DNA of 64,000 bases, from contig NC_013216.1 of NCBI RefSeq assembly GCF_000024205.1, positions 4,030,001-4,094,000 of the forward strand, written 5' to 3'. Below are positions 1 through 8,915 of this stretch, in pieces; within the stretch, counting starts at the first letter, position 1, and the number at the start of each line of letters is the position of its first letter. The translations under genes were made by a program, and so were the position numbers. Below the pieces are notes generated by a model. It had not been told where the DNA came from. It ran no database searches and saw only the letters and a list, made by a program, of their open reading frames with translations. The stretch is from Desulfofarcimen acetoxidans DSM 771 (lineage in GTDB: Bacteria; Bacillota; Desulfotomaculia; Desulfotomaculales; Desulfofarciminaceae).

Positions 1-642
1 ATAACTGACAGCCTTCAGCCTCTTATAGCTGCCGCCCTGTCAAATGAATTAATTTCCGGTTATCCTGACGGAACTTTTAGGCCTGAGCAATCTTTAACCA
101 GGTCACAGGCGGCAGTTTTGTTATACAGGGCCTTTTGCAGAACCAATTCAGTTATAAAAAATATGATTAGTTTGGGAGATATTACAACTATCAACACATC
201 GGATCAAATATTTACACAGTTATCCAAACAATTAAATAATTCCACTTCCCGTGCCATTATTGACGGTGAAACTTACAATTTTGAAGTATATGTCAAAAAC
301 GCTGCACAAAACACAGAACAATTAAAAGACCTTATTTATGTTTTTGTTAAAAGCAGCGCTCCTTTTAGTTTTGAGGCAGCAAATAAATATCATCCCGAAC
401 AGGTGCAGGAATACATGAATAAAATAAAAAACATGGTTAATAACTATTATCCGGCATACCCTCTGTTAATTATGACCGGTTTTAGAAAACAATACGATGA
501 ATACGAGTGGGTACAGACAAGAAGTCTGTTTGAGGATACTGATTATCAGATTACTAAAGATGAGAATAGCAAAAGTCACCTGGTAGATAAATTTTTTTCC
601 GGTGTTTTGTATATTAACGGTAAAGCAATTGAAAGTTTTTAA
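1..642 (+). CDS. C-terminal part of an SLH-domain surface protein (5' end outside window)
   Basis: The frame is open from base 1, so the gene begins upstream of the window. The first 45 codons spell the second half of an S-layer homology repeat, including the words SGYPDGTFRPEQ and LTRSQAAVLLYRAF. SLH repeats anchor exported proteins to pyruvylated cell-wall polymers. The remaining ~170 residues have no motif I recognise; they contain a K/Y-rich segment and end in a short hydrophobic strand. The protein probably sits on the cell surface with the SLH repeats upstream and this domain at the C-terminus. The SLH assignment is firm; the role of the tail is unknown. Confidence 0.85.
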   Translation: MTDSLQPLIAAALSNELISGYPDGTFRPEQSLTRSQAAVLLYRAFCRTNSVIKNMISLGDITTINTSDQIFTQLSKQLNNSTSRAIIDGETYNFEVYVKNAAQNTEQLKDLIYVFVKSSAPFSFEAANKYHPEQVQEYMNKIKNMVNNYYPAYPLLIMTGFRKQYDEYEWVQTRSLFEDTDYQITKDENSKSHLVDKFFSGVLYINGKAIESF

Positions 643-769
643 TGCAAATTTTATAACCCATTAAAACTATGATCTATATCATAACAAGATATGCGTTTAT
701 TAATAGTTATTGTAAAAAATAATAAACGTTGAACGAGCATTTCAAGTTCTCAAAAAAATTTGCGTTATA

Positions 770-3439
770 CTATGGGATAAAAACTCTGCCTTCATCACCA
801 TCCACCGTTATTTTTTGGCCGTCTTTAACAACCTTCATAACGCCGGGAATATTAACTACCGCCGGAATGCCGTATTCCCGGGCTACAATGGCGCCGTGAG
901 ACATAAATCCCCCGGTTTCCATAACCACTGCGCAGGCTTTTAAAAACAAAGGAGTCCAGGCAGGGTCGGTAGACGGTGCCACAAGTACATCACCCGATTG
1001 CAATTTGCTTCCCTCAACCGGGTTATTGATCAATCGTACAGTGCCGGAAGCTTTACCGGCGGCAACCGCCACCCCCTGTAGCCCGCTATCTAAGTTGAGG
1101 GTAACCGGCTCTGTATATCTGGGTGTTTCACCAAAAATTATATCCGGGGGAGAAATAGATTCCATTTTACTCATCAGGGACTTTCTTTCAACAATTAGAA
1201 CCTTTAGTCCGATACCGTCCCATGCTCCGGTTAACACCGAGAATAATTCCGGCCAAGTGCAAAAAAAGATGTCAGCCTGTTTTTCAATAATCCCCTTTAA
1301 ATAAAAACGGGAACCCAACTCCAAAGCCATTATCCGGCATACATTAGTAACCTTTACCAAAATCGATTTAGCCATTTCCCGCACCGCGGCCCCGGCCTGA
1401 GCCTCCTTGACCCATTTCTCTATGGAGTAATGCTCGCTTACGGGCACCTTATCTTTAATTTCCTCCCAAACCCGTTCATATTTCTCTTTTTGTTTCGTCC
1501 TGATTTCTCCGATATCGGCAGTGTCAATGCTGCCACGGATAATATCCAGCAGGTAAGTAGGGTCTTCCTGCCACCTGGGGTTCCTTATATCCAATTCATA
1601 GACAGCTCGGTGCCCGTAATCATTGAGAAATTGCCGAAAAGACTGCTTGAAGGGAGATTCCTCGGGCAGCTGTTCCTCCCATTTGAGCAGTCTAAAATCG
1701 GCGATATTAAAGAATCGAACAGCGTCATTGTCCCGGCGGGCCAATGACGCCAGTTCCACTAGCCTGTAACCGTGATCCGCGCTGGTTATGCCCACCTCAC
1801 TGCCCACCATCAAGGCATTAAAAACCATTGCGGCCCTGTGACCCAAATACTGGTTGAGTACCGTAAACAACGAACCCACTGCTGAGGCGCCTGTGCCGCT
1901 CAAAAACCTAAATTCCCGGGCATATTCTTTAGCCAACCGTGCCAATTCATTATAAGCATTGATAATCTCAGTACCCTGCCGCTGCTCAAAACCTTTTTCG
2001 GTTAGAATATTTACACGGTGTAATACGTGACTAAATGTCTTCGGAGCATCTTCCATGGCCTTATCTATCAACAAGGCATTTTTTTGCAATCTTTCCAACC
2101 TCTTTGCACCTGCGTCGCCTTGATACGGTTCGGTCTCCTTGATATCTATTTCCGGCTGGTGCCCTCCCCAAAAACTGTTAACATCCCTGGGCAAAATGCC
2201 CATGGAATCATACCAGGCCCACTGCAGGACAGAGATATTAGCATAAAGCCGGCCATTAAAATATCTGGAAAACCTTAAACCCTTGGGTAGTTGGTAGCCA
2301 ATGCGGGTATAGGAGGCTTCGTGGATAGTATCTATTATGTCGATGCATAACCGGCGATTCAGGGGTGACTGAACCATGGGCACGGCATCCCGATAATTGC
2401 CGTTGGACCAAATATCCGGCTGGCCTTTTAAAGCCGGAAAGGTGTTGCGAGGCAGGCTTGTCACAGGTCTGGCCTGGACCAAAACAAATTCCCGCCCGTC
2501 AAAGACCCATTCCACATCCTGGTGCTGCTCACCATCTCCCAGGGCGTAAAGCACCCTCAGTAGGAGCAGGCCAAGTTTTTCAACTTCCTCGTTGGACAAT
2601 ACCGGCTGACCGGATAATTGTTCATTATGTATAAATTGAGTCCCACCATCCTTTTTATTGATGGTTACTCCTTCCTTTCGACCGGTTTTACGTTCAATTA
2701 GCCCCGGTACCGCTTCCCAAGGCTGTGCATTCAAATAATAGGTATCCGGTTCTACAACCCCGTTTACCACCGATTCACCCAAACCGAAATTGGCACTGAT
2801 CACCAAAACATCCTGCTGTCCAGACCGGGGATCACATGTAAACCCCACACCGGCGGCATGTGCCTCAACCATGGACATGATTACCACTGCCATAGCTGAA
2901 TCATCATCACTGATATTTATTTTTCTCCGATATGCCACTGCCCGGGGTGACCAAAGCGAAGCGTAACATTCTTTTATTGCCGCCAGTATATTGTCCAGTC
3001 CGCTTACATTCAGAAATGATTCATGGATACCGGCAAAGGAGGCCTGCACTGAATCTTCCGCCGCTGCTGATGATCTCACAGCCAACGACTTATCTGCCAA
3101 CTCCGGTTCTTTGATCAGGTTGGTTATTTCCGATACGACATGTTGCGGCACGGCACCTCTCCTGATTTTATTTCTTAAATCAGTCAAAATGTCCCGGCTG
3201 TAAGTTTCATTTATATTTGCCGCGGTTACTGATGCGGCAATGTCTTGCACCTGTTCCTGAAGTTTATTTAAGTTAATAAATTCAGCATAAGCCCGAGTAG
3301 TAAGAATTCCTCCCGGGGGAATGTTAAAACCATACCTGGCTAGGCGTCCCAGGTTCCAGCCTTTGCCACCGGCATGACGGGTACCTAAATGAAAAACCTC
3401 TGACCAGTTTAAAATGCATTTTGTTCCGGAATTTTTCAC
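770..3439 (-). CDS. PEP synthase-like (pyruvate, water dikinase family) enzyme
   Basis: About 890 residues with the layout of the PEP-utilizing family. The N-terminal ATP-grasp half has GGKGWNLGRL, AVRSSAAAEDS and VQARPVTSLP. A linker follows, and the C-terminal phosphohistidine domain carries GGFMSHGAIVARE with the catalytic His. Members transfer phosphate from ATP through the His to pyruvate or, in rifampicin phosphotransferases, to a drug. I prefer the GTG at 3439 because AAAGGAGG lies just upstream; an ATG at 3496 without a clear ribosome site would add 19 residues. The gene lies directly downstream of a TetR gene on the same strand, so co-transcription and control by that regulator are likely. 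Substrate cannot be decided from sequence: true pyruvate water dikinase or an antibiotic phosphotransferase-like paralogue. Confidence 0.8.
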   Translation of the reverse strand: MKNSGTKCILNWSEVFHLGTRHAGGKGWNLGRLARYGFNIPPGGILTTRAYAEFINLNKLQEQVQDIAASVTAANINETYSRDILTDLRNKIRRGAVPQHVVSEITNLIKEPELADKSLAVRSSAAAEDSVQASFAGIHESFLNVSGLDNILAAIKECYASLWSPRAVAYRRKINISDDDSAMAVVIMSMVEAHAAGVGFTCDPRSGQQDVLVISANFGLGESVVNGVVEPDTYYLNAQPWEAVPGLIERKTGRKEGVTINKKDGGTQFIHNEQLSGQPVLSNEEVEKLGLLLLRVLYALGDGEQHQDVEWVFDGREFVLVQARPVTSLPRNTFPALKGQPDIWSNGNYRDAVPMVQSPLNRRLCIDIIDTIHEASYTRIGYQLPKGLRFSRYFNGRLYANISVLQWAWYDSMGILPRDVNSFWGGHQPEIDIKETEPYQGDAGAKRLERLQKNALLIDKAMEDAPKTFSHVLHRVNILTEKGFEQRQGTEIINAYNELARLAKEYAREFRFLSGTGASAVGSLFTVLNQYLGHRAAMVFNALMVGSEVGITSADHGYRLVELASLARRDNDAVRFFNIADFRLLKWEEQLPEESPFKQSFRQFLNDYGHRAVYELDIRNPRWQEDPTYLLDIIRGSIDTADIGEIRTKQKEKYERVWEEIKDKVPVSEHYSIEKWVKEAQAGAAVREMAKSILVKVTNVCRIMALELGSRFYLKGIIEKQADIFFCTWPELFSVLTGAWDGIGLKVLIVERKSLMSKMESISPPDIIFGETPRYTEPVTLNLDSGLQGVAVAAGKASGTVRLINNPVEGSKLQSGDVLVAPSTDPAWTPLFLKACAVVMETGGFMSHGAIVAREYGIPAVVNIPGVMKVVKDGQKITVDGDEGRVFIP

Positions 3440-3502
3440 TTTGTTGACCTCCTTTGGAATTATTGGATCATAAATATACTCACAGGCTTTTTCCATTGTT
3501 TT

Positions 3503-4132
3503 TTATTCAGAATCATCGCGGTTAGCTGCCCCGTTTAAAAAAAGGTCTGTTACCATGACCATCTTTCGGCGCAGTTCAAACCTGGACATATCCTTTAACC
3601 AATCCATGACCACGGCACCCCGGAGAATATCTATTTGGGTGGCCAGTACAGTCACCGGAAAATCGCGTCTGATTTCACCGCTTTCCTGGCCCAGACGGAT
3701 AATCTCAGAAACAATACTTCGAGTTCCTGTTACGCTATTTTCATCTTCTGAGCCCCGGCATATGTTTTTCATTCGATAACCCAGGCAGATTCCTGCAAAC
3801 TCCGGGTTTTCTTCCACCCATTGGTAGGCTTTATCCAGTGCAGCCACTAAACGGGATTTGGTATCAGGCAGGTCCCTTATGGCTTTCATGCTTTTCTTGG
3901 CAAATTCGCTGGAAATATCCCGCATATACTCGTCAACAATAGCTTCCTTGACGGGAAAGTGATTATAAAGCGTTTTTCTGGCAATGTCTGTTTTTTCAGC
4001 TATTTGCTCCATGGTAGTGTTATTAAACCCCTGCCGCCGGAATAAATCCAGAGCGGTTGTAATAATCTTTTGTCGAGTTTCCCTTTTCTTACGCTCAAGC
4101 CTGTTTTCAGGCAACATATTTCCTGAACCCAT
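3503..4132 (-). CDS. TetR/AcrR family transcriptional regulator
   Basis: About 209 residues with a typical N-terminal TetR helix-turn-helix (RQKIITTALDLFRRQGFNNTTMEQIAEKTDIARKTLYNHFPVKEAIV, residues ~20-65, given here as landmarks around TTMEQIA and LYNHF) followed by a helical ligand domain. The ATG at 4132 has GGAGG at proper spacing. The stop lies about 65 bases before the favoured start of the PEP-synthase-like gene on the same strand, so the two form an operon in which the regulator probably controls both. The ligand is unknown. Family is certain, target is inference. Confidence 0.88.
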   Translation of the reverse strand: MGSGNMLPENRLERKKRETRQKIITTALDLFRRQGFNNTTMEQIAEKTDIARKTLYNHFPVKEAIVDEYMRDISSEFAKKSMKAIRDLPDTKSRLVAALDKAYQWVEENPEFAGICLGYRMKNICRGSEDENSVTGTRSIVSEIIRLGQESGEIRRDFPVTVLATQIDILRGAVVMDWLKDMSRFELRRKMVMVTDLFLNGAANRDDSE

Positions 4133-4178
4133 TAGCAACCTCCAATATAAATTTTAAAAAAGAGAACCGGGGAAGCAA

Positions 4179-4210
4179 TTATACAAAGCATAGTTATATA
4201 CATTGTGTAA
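4179..4210. promoter_or_regulatory. Candidate operator dyad upstream of the tetR gene
   Basis: An imperfect inverted repeat, TTATACAAAG and CATTGTGTAA with a 12-base spacer (8 of 10 positions match), lies 47-78 bases upstream of the TetR start. TetR-family proteins commonly bind such dyads in their own promoter. This is inference from position and symmetry only. Confidence 0.35.
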
Positions 4211-4328
4211 TTAATTTATCACTACATTCATTGTTGTGTCAATAGTATTTCTTACTATGCTTTTGAACAATAAAAACCGGACAGGACCTCTATTCCGAAT
4301 TTTTTTAAAATTTCCCAGACTACAAATA

Positions 4329-4350
4329 AAACCCGCTTTTGAGCGGGTTG
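4329..4350 (-). terminator. Rho-independent terminator after the AraC-type gene
   Basis: Perfect 8-base stem AACCCGCT/AGCGGGTT with a TTTG loop; on the minus strand it is followed by a T-rich run. It lies just beyond the stop codon at 4374 of the AraC-type regulator. Confidence 0.75.
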
Positions 4351-4373
4351 ATGTGTTCATCATGTTCTTTTAG

Positions 4374-5519
4374 TTATTCACGGGAATCTCTCGCTCCTAC
4401 TAACGGCAGGCGACGAAGGGCATAGTCGAAAGACATGACCCGGTATTGCGTTTGGAGAGCGAGAGTCGTGCCGTCCAATTGGTAAGCCTTGCGGAAATCA
4501 GAAGGAGTGGAGCGGAAGAAGCGTTTAAAATACTTGATTAGGTATTTGTTATCGGAAAAGCCACAGTCCGCCGCGATCTCAACGATGCGCCTGTCGGTAC
4601 CCAACAATAGTCTCGCCGCGTGTTCGCACCGGCTGTAACACAACAGTTCCTGAAAGGTCATTCCGAATTTTTTCCTGATGTCGCCGCTTAAATGCTGGGC
4701 ACTGATGCCAAGCTCGGCAGCAAGAGCCGTCAGACCCATCTGTACCTCCGCGTCACTGGTTGTATGCTTTGCCATCTGACGCAGCCTTGATACGCGCTTT
4801 TCGTCAAAGGGTTCCGTTCCATAGCCCCAGCGTATAAAGTCAAAGTTGTATGTGGTATAGATCAGCATTTCTTTCAGCAGCTTCTCAACGGTATTCTGAT
4901 CGGTAATGCGCGGGCCTGCGCCGAGCATCACGGCCAGCCGTGCAATATATTCCTTCAAGACGTTATACTTCTCCGGTGCCTGGGCCTCGTGGTAAGGGGA
5001 GCAGCAGTATATAAACAGGTAATGGTCCGGCAGGACGCGGCGGCAGAAGTCGTTGTCGATGTGGATAAACAGGATTTCCTCTTCTCCATCACCCGCCATG
5101 CGGTGAATTTCGCCCATGTTCGTAACGGCAATGTCACCTTCCTGCAACAGCAGGTCATCGTCGCCCATGCCGATGTTGACCGAGCCTTTGAGAACCTGAA
5201 TGATTTCCAGTGCGTCGTGCCAGTGGTAAGGGTATTGGTTGCCGCTCCGGGCAAACGCCCTGACCGGCATTCCGTTATTAAATTCTATCAGTTCAGGACG
5301 CATCTTTACCACCTGCCTTTTTAAGATTTCAGCAGAGCTTATCCGATTCTTTCTGTGTAATCTTGGATCGGAAGGTTTTTGCGCGCTTTGGGGTATAAAC
5401 CATGCGCCGGATTTTTTTATAGATCCTGGAATTTTGTCCTGTCTGCATAATATCTGTACACGCCTTCCTGTTATACCCCATTTTTCCGCAGCTTCCTCAA
5501 CAGTCATATAATCAAACAT
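4374..5519 (-). CDS. Regulator with MerR/excisionase-like HTH, cupin sensor and AraC DNA-binding domain
   Basis: About 381 residues. Residues ~1-50 form a small winged-helix of the excisionase/MerR type (TVEEAAEKWGITGRRVQILCRQ). The middle is a cupin-like sensor (YHWHDALEIIQVLKGS, with metal or ligand His residues). The C-terminal ~100 residues hold the two AraC helix-turn-helix motifs (ALAAELGISAQHLSG and IAADCGFSDNKYLIKYFKRF). The ATG at 5519 has GTGAGG upstream; the longer open frame adds four residues from a GTG. Three DNA- or ligand-binding modules in one chain suggest a ligand-responsive activator. No neighbouring target gene stands out, so its regulon is unknown. Confidence 0.8.
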   Translation of the reverse strand: MFDYMTVEEAAEKWGITGRRVQILCRQDKIPGSIKKSGAWFIPQSAQKPSDPRLHRKNRISSAEILKRQVVKMRPELIEFNNGMPVRAFARSGNQYPYHWHDALEIIQVLKGSVNIGMGDDDLLLQEGDIAVTNMGEIHRMAGDGEEEILFIHIDNDFCRRVLPDHYLFIYCCSPYHEAQAPEKYNVLKEYIARLAVMLGAGPRITDQNTVEKLLKEMLIYTTYNFDFIRWGYGTEPFDEKRVSRLRQMAKHTTSDAEVQMGLTALAAELGISAQHLSGDIRKKFGMTFQELLCYSRCEHAARLLLGTDRRIVEIAADCGFSDNKYLIKYFKRFFRSTPSDFRKAYQLDGTTLALQTQYRVMSFDYALRRLPLVGARDSRE

Positions 5520-5975
5520 AGCAAACCTCACAAAAATATATATTCACACAAGTTCATACCTGCATTCTATTCGATTTTTCGAATAAAAACAACAGTTTTG
5601 AGTGGAAAAAGCGGGCCGGTTGAGCCGGACTCCCTGCTCTTGGTTAGGCATTTAAGTATATTATTAACATGTTGGTTCATCCAATCATTTTTCTTGAGTC
5701 CTTAAAGAATGGCATAAAAAACAGGCACATAATCGATATGCTCTACCCGTGAGAAAATCAAGTTATGGGTGGAAAAATACAGACGGAGGTTCACTCAGGA
5801 GATTATGGAAATATATTAAATTCCGCAATTATCCAAAGAAAAAAAGGATTTTCATCCTCCAGAGAGAATAAATTCTGTAGAGTACCTATAGTAGCGCAGG
5901 AAATGCAATACTCTAAACTGGTTCTATCTCAAATAACGTAATCTGTCGGTAAAATTATTTAGAAGGAGGAAGCAT
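5520..5975. other. Intergenic region, no gene seen
   Basis: This 456-base stretch separates the divergently transcribed AraC-type and usp genes. I see no convincing open frame. A short G+C-rich patch (GGGCCGGTTGAGCCGG) could fold into a small hairpin. It probably contains the promoters of both flanking genes. Confidence 0.5.
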
Positions 5976-6413
5976 ATGAAAAACATACTTTTAGCAGTTG
6001 ACGGATCCGAAAACTCACTGCGTGCGGCAGAAAAAACCTTGAGTCTGACTAAATTGCATAGCGATTTGAAGTTCACCGTTATTTTCGTGGCTCCTACCTG
6101 TTTTGATCTTTTTCCTGAGCCGGGTATATGTGCTTGGATAAATCGCAATGAGCTGGAAAAAGATATTCAATCCCGTGCGGCAATAGTTTCAGAAAAGGTT
6201 TCTGAAATATTTAAAGCTGAAGGGCTATCTCCACAATTTATACTGGGTAGAGGAAATACAGCCGAAACTATATGCAAAACCGCTGAAGAAGGGAATTTCG
6301 ATATGATTGTTATCGGCAGCCGAGGATTTGGTGACATAAAAAGCGCATTGCTGGGAAGTGTAAGCCACAAGGTACTACACTGCAGTCACTGCCCGGTACT
6401 GGTAGTAAAGTAA
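5976..6413 (+). CDS. Universal stress protein, UspA family
   Basis: 145 residues, the usual length for a single Usp domain. It begins MKNILLAVDGSENS, the typical first strand, and ends with the nucleotide-binding signature GSRGFGDIKSALLGSVS followed by CPVLVVK (the G-2x-G-9x-G-S pattern of ATP-binding Usp proteins). AGAAGGAGG precedes the ATG at ideal spacing. The gene stands alone, flanked by long intergenic regions. The role is cytosolic, ATP-binding stress tolerance by family knowledge; the specific stress is unknown. Confidence 0.92.
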   Translation: MKNILLAVDGSENSLRAAEKTLSLTKLHSDLKFTVIFVAPTCFDLFPEPGICAWINRNELEKDIQSRAAIVSEKVSEIFKAEGLSPQFILGRGNTAETICKTAEEGNFDMIVIGSRGFGDIKSALLGSVSHKVLHCSHCPVLVVK

Positions 6414-6896
6414 ACCTCCTCCGGGACGAGTCCATGGGTTTTCAGGAGCGATTTTCTATAAAACTTTATACTATTATAAATGAACAAAATTTGAGTGATT
6501 ATTTACCATGCAAAAAAAGAGACGAGTTTGTTATTATAGCTGATAGTTCTTCTTAATTTATTAATCCTCACAAAATATAAATAATATCAATTTACAATAA
6601 TAAATTACCACAAAAATCAAAGAAAATCGATTACTAACAATCCGGAGTTAAGGAAAATAAAAAGGGGGCAGTTATAGGCTGCTCCTTTTCTTTTGCACCA
6701 GACAGCTTCATTTCCTTTTCTTCATAATCCACAATTAACTTATACCAAAACTCAACAATTACAGTTTATGGTTCCTCAGATCTATACAAACATCTATAAG
6801 TGTAAATAAACAACATTGTATTTAAATGTAACAAATAATACCAAGAGCAATAATATAGTAATAAACTAAGGATACGGGAAAAGGAGGATAAATATA
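6414..6896. other. Intergenic region with a terminator-like hairpin at 6659-6692
   Basis: The stretch is AT-rich with no supported gene. At 6659-6692, AAAAGGGGGCAG pairs with CTGCTCCTTTT around a 7-base loop and is followed by a T-rich run, so it can act as a plus-strand terminator. The last 50 bases contain the ribosome site of the next small gene. Confidence 0.5.
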
Positions 6897-7025
6897 ATGG
6901 CTTATGGTACAGATACATGTACAGATACAACCCCTGCTGGAGCAGCGGTTTTCGGAAGTTGGCCCTTTGTTCTCTTCTTAATTTTAATTCTATTAATTTT
7001 TGCAATACCTGCTGCTTGTGTGTGA
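6897..7025 (+). CDS. Small single-pass membrane protein (42 aa)
   Basis: A 42-codon frame starts with ATG after AAAGGAGG at ideal spacing. The first ~20 residues are polar with one Cys (MAYGTDTCTDTTPAGAAVFG); the rest is one hydrophobic segment (WPFVLFLILILLIFAIPAA). The shape resembles the short YjcZ-like sporulation-associated membrane peptides of Firmicutes, but this is only a resemblance. The stop codon lies a few bases from the end of the IS605-type element, which inserted immediately downstream and may have removed the native terminator. Confidence 0.6.
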   Translation: MAYGTDTCTDTTPAGAAVFGSWPFVLFLILILLIFAIPAACV

Positions 7026-7029
7026 ACTA

Positions 7030-7060
7030 CCCCCGCTTACGTTCCACTAAGAAGCGGGGG
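7030..7060. repeat. Terminal hairpin of the IS605-type element (tnpB side)
   Basis: Nine-base perfect stem CCCCCGCTT/AAGCGGGGG with a 13-base loop, located 4 bases after the stop of the 42-aa gene. Hairpins near the ends are recognised by Y1 transposases. On the minus strand this is also the region expected to hold the 3' end of the omega RNA made from the tnpB transcript. Confidence 0.6.
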
Positions 7061-7188
7061 CTTCCAAAGGAACATCAACGAGCGTTTCCTGATTCATCAG
7101 CCACGGCCTACCGTTACAAAGAGCAATAGGTCTTACACGGCCTCCAGCAGGCATGACTTCGGGCGGTCCCCGCCCTACAACTATATAT

Positions 7189-8289
7189 CTAAGCCGCTAG
7201 CATTTCTAAGCCACGACGTTCTATCAATATGGCTGACACCAAATCCCTGGGCATAACCATTCCACAAGCAGGACACCGGTGCACTCTGACACTCAAATCC
7301 TTTGGCACATTGGCACCACAAAGACATGTCTGGGAAGTGCCATGAGGAGGGACAGGAAGAAATATTTTACCATATCTGTGACATTTATACTCAACAAAGT
7401 TTCTGAATGTACCCCATGAAGCATCATGTATGCTTTTAGCTAGGTAGTGGTTTTTGACCATGTTCTTGATCTTTAGATCTTCCATGAAGACAATATCATG
7501 GCTCTGAACCACGTCTAGACTGGCCTTGTGTAGAAAGTCTTTTCGTTGATTAGTTATCTTAGCATGAAGTTTAGCCACTTTAGTTTTGGCTTTCCCTCGG
7601 TTGTTAGAACCTTTCTTTTTGCGAGAAAGTCTTCGCTGTTGTTTGGCTAACTTCCTTTCTGATTTACGATAGTATTTTGGGGTTCCTATTTCTGTACTAT
7701 CAGACAATACAGCAAAATGTTCAAGGCCCACGTCTATTCCAATGGATTTGGTACTGTCGATAAGATTTTCGAGTACTTCCACTTCGGCAGTCAAATTAGC
7801 GTACCACTTACCACCGTGATACTTTATGTTAACCCTGGATATTTGACTGGCATCAAATTCCCGGTGAGTTGTCATTTTTACGAAACCTATTTTAGAAAGA
7901 TAGATTTTACCCGGCTTAGAGAAAGTTTTCTTTACAGCATCCACCTGGGGATAGGTAAACGATGTGTAATGGTCACGGTTTTTGAACCGGGGGTATCCGG
8001 CTTCTTTGGCAAAAAACCGCTGATAGGCAAAGTCTACCCGGCGCAAAGTATCCTGCATTACCTGACTGTGAACTTGCTTGTATTCCAGATGTTCTTTTGT
8101 ATAGCCCGGCAGCATATTCTGCTGTTTATTATATGTCAACCCTTGGCCGGTTTCTTTATACACACGCTGACGCTCAGATAAAGACCAGTTATAGAGTTTC
8201 CGGCAAAGTTTTAGTGTGTGAAACATTTTTTTCTGTTGCTCTTTGGTCGGACGCATTTCAAACCGGTAGACAATTTGCAAATGATTCAC
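7189..8289 (-). CDS. tnpB: TnpB, RNA-guided endonuclease of an IS605-type element
   Basis: 366 residues with the three RuvC acids: D186 in SIGIDVGLEHF, E270 in IVFMEDLKI and D349 in MPRDLVSA. The zinc ribbon lies between the last two (TCLCGAN and HRCPACG); its first pair is C-x-C with one residue fewer than the usual C-x-x-C. The N-terminal helix-turn-helix region (MRPTKEQQKKMFHTL) is present. TnpB proteins use an RNA from the element's 3' end to cut DNA matching the donor site, which favours element retention. The start overlaps the tnpA stop by 4 bases (ATGA), so translation is coupled. The catalytic acids are present; the compact zinc ribbon is the one odd point. Confidence 0.9.
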   Translation of the reverse strand: MNHLQIVYRFEMRPTKEQQKKMFHTLKLCRKLYNWSLSERQRVYKETGQGLTYNKQQNMLPGYTKEHLEYKQVHSQVMQDTLRRVDFAYQRFFAKEAGYPRFKNRDHYTSFTYPQVDAVKKTFSKPGKIYLSKIGFVKMTTHREFDASQISRVNIKYHGGKWYANLTAEVEVLENLIDSTKSIGIDVGLEHFAVLSDSTEIGTPKYYRKSERKLAKQQRRLSRKKKGSNNRGKAKTKVAKLHAKITNQRKDFLHKASLDVVQSHDIVFMEDLKIKNMVKNHYLAKSIHDASWGTFRNFVEYKCHRYGKIFLPVPPHGTSQTCLCGANVPKDLSVRVHRCPACGMVMPRDLVSAILIERRGLEMLAA

Positions 8290-8690
8290 CTCTTTTCACC
8301 CTGGGTTTCAATGTACTTCTTAATTACTTCAATGGGTGCACCACCTGTAGTTAGAAGACAAAAACTTTGCGACCAAAAATATTCTTTCCACAGCTGCTTT
8401 CTAACTTCCGGAAACTCCTTTTTAATAAGTCTGGATGATGCACTTTTGAATGCATTGATGTACTTAGAAATTTCCGTATTAGGGTGAGCCTTGAACAATA
8501 TGCGTGTGTGATCTTTGTCATGGTTGTATTCAAGAAAACTAATATTATATTTTGGTGCAATATACTCACCAATTTCTTTGATACGGTTTGCTATTGTGTC
8601 GTTTATAACTTTTCTGCGATATTTTACTACCAAAATCAGATGATATGTGAGTAAGAAGACCGAGTGGCTATTTGTATCAAGTTTGCTCAA
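8286..8690 (-). CDS. tnpA: TnpA, Y1 HUH transposase of IS200/IS605 type, HUH motif altered
   Basis: 134 residues with the fold markers of IS200-type single-strand transposases: a Y1 tyrosine at position 126 (EVIKKYIETQ) and the central strand KDHTRILF at residues 60-66. In active relatives the latter is H-hydrophobic-H (for example H64 and H66 of the IS608 enzyme). Here it is His61-Thr62-Arg63, so the second metal-binding His is replaced by Arg through a single CAC to CGC change. The length is normal and the frame is open, so the gene is recent but likely inactive for strand cleavage. It is co-transcribed with tnpB. Confidence 0.88.
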   Translation of the reverse strand: MSKLDTNSHSVFLLTYHLILVVKYRRKVINDTIANRIKEIGEYIAPKYNISFLEYNHDKDHTRILFKAHPNTEISKYINAFKSASSRLIKKEFPEVRKQLWKEYFWSQSFCLLTTGGAPIEVIKKYIETQGEKR

Positions 8691-8915
8691 TAATAATCAG
8701 CCTTTCGTTATTGCGTCTGATTATATTTTGCCACATCATAGAGGCTTTGGCAAACATTTTATTAGTACACAAAACAAGGCCGCCATTCATCCCACCACCT
8801 TAGAGGTGGGGGAATTCTGGCGGGGTTTGGTTAAAAAAACATTAAATAATATAAGTCACGGTGGTATAGATTATAATAACAGCCATAGATGTTGATGAAA
8901 TAGGAGGATATAATT

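Larger units (their letters stand above)
7026..8815. mobile_element. IS200/IS605-type element carrying tnpA and tnpB
   Basis: The element holds overlapping tnpA and tnpB genes on the minus strand, flanked by short imperfect hairpins as expected for single-strand transposition: CCCCCGCTT/AAGCGGGGG at 7030-7060 on the tnpB side and CCACCT/AGGTGG at 8795-8809 on the tnpA side. Such elements make no target duplication, so the outer borders are approximate. TnpA lacks one catalytic His (see its entry), so the copy is probably immobile unless helped by another TnpA. Confidence 0.8.

Noticed and set aside
2365-2634. Antisense frames inside the PEP-synthase-like gene
   Set aside because: They mirror a gene with clear domains and have no ribosome sites.
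4955-5324. Long overlapping frames inside the AraC-type gene
   Set aside because: G+C-rich composition of the real gene leaves other frames open; no protein-like features.
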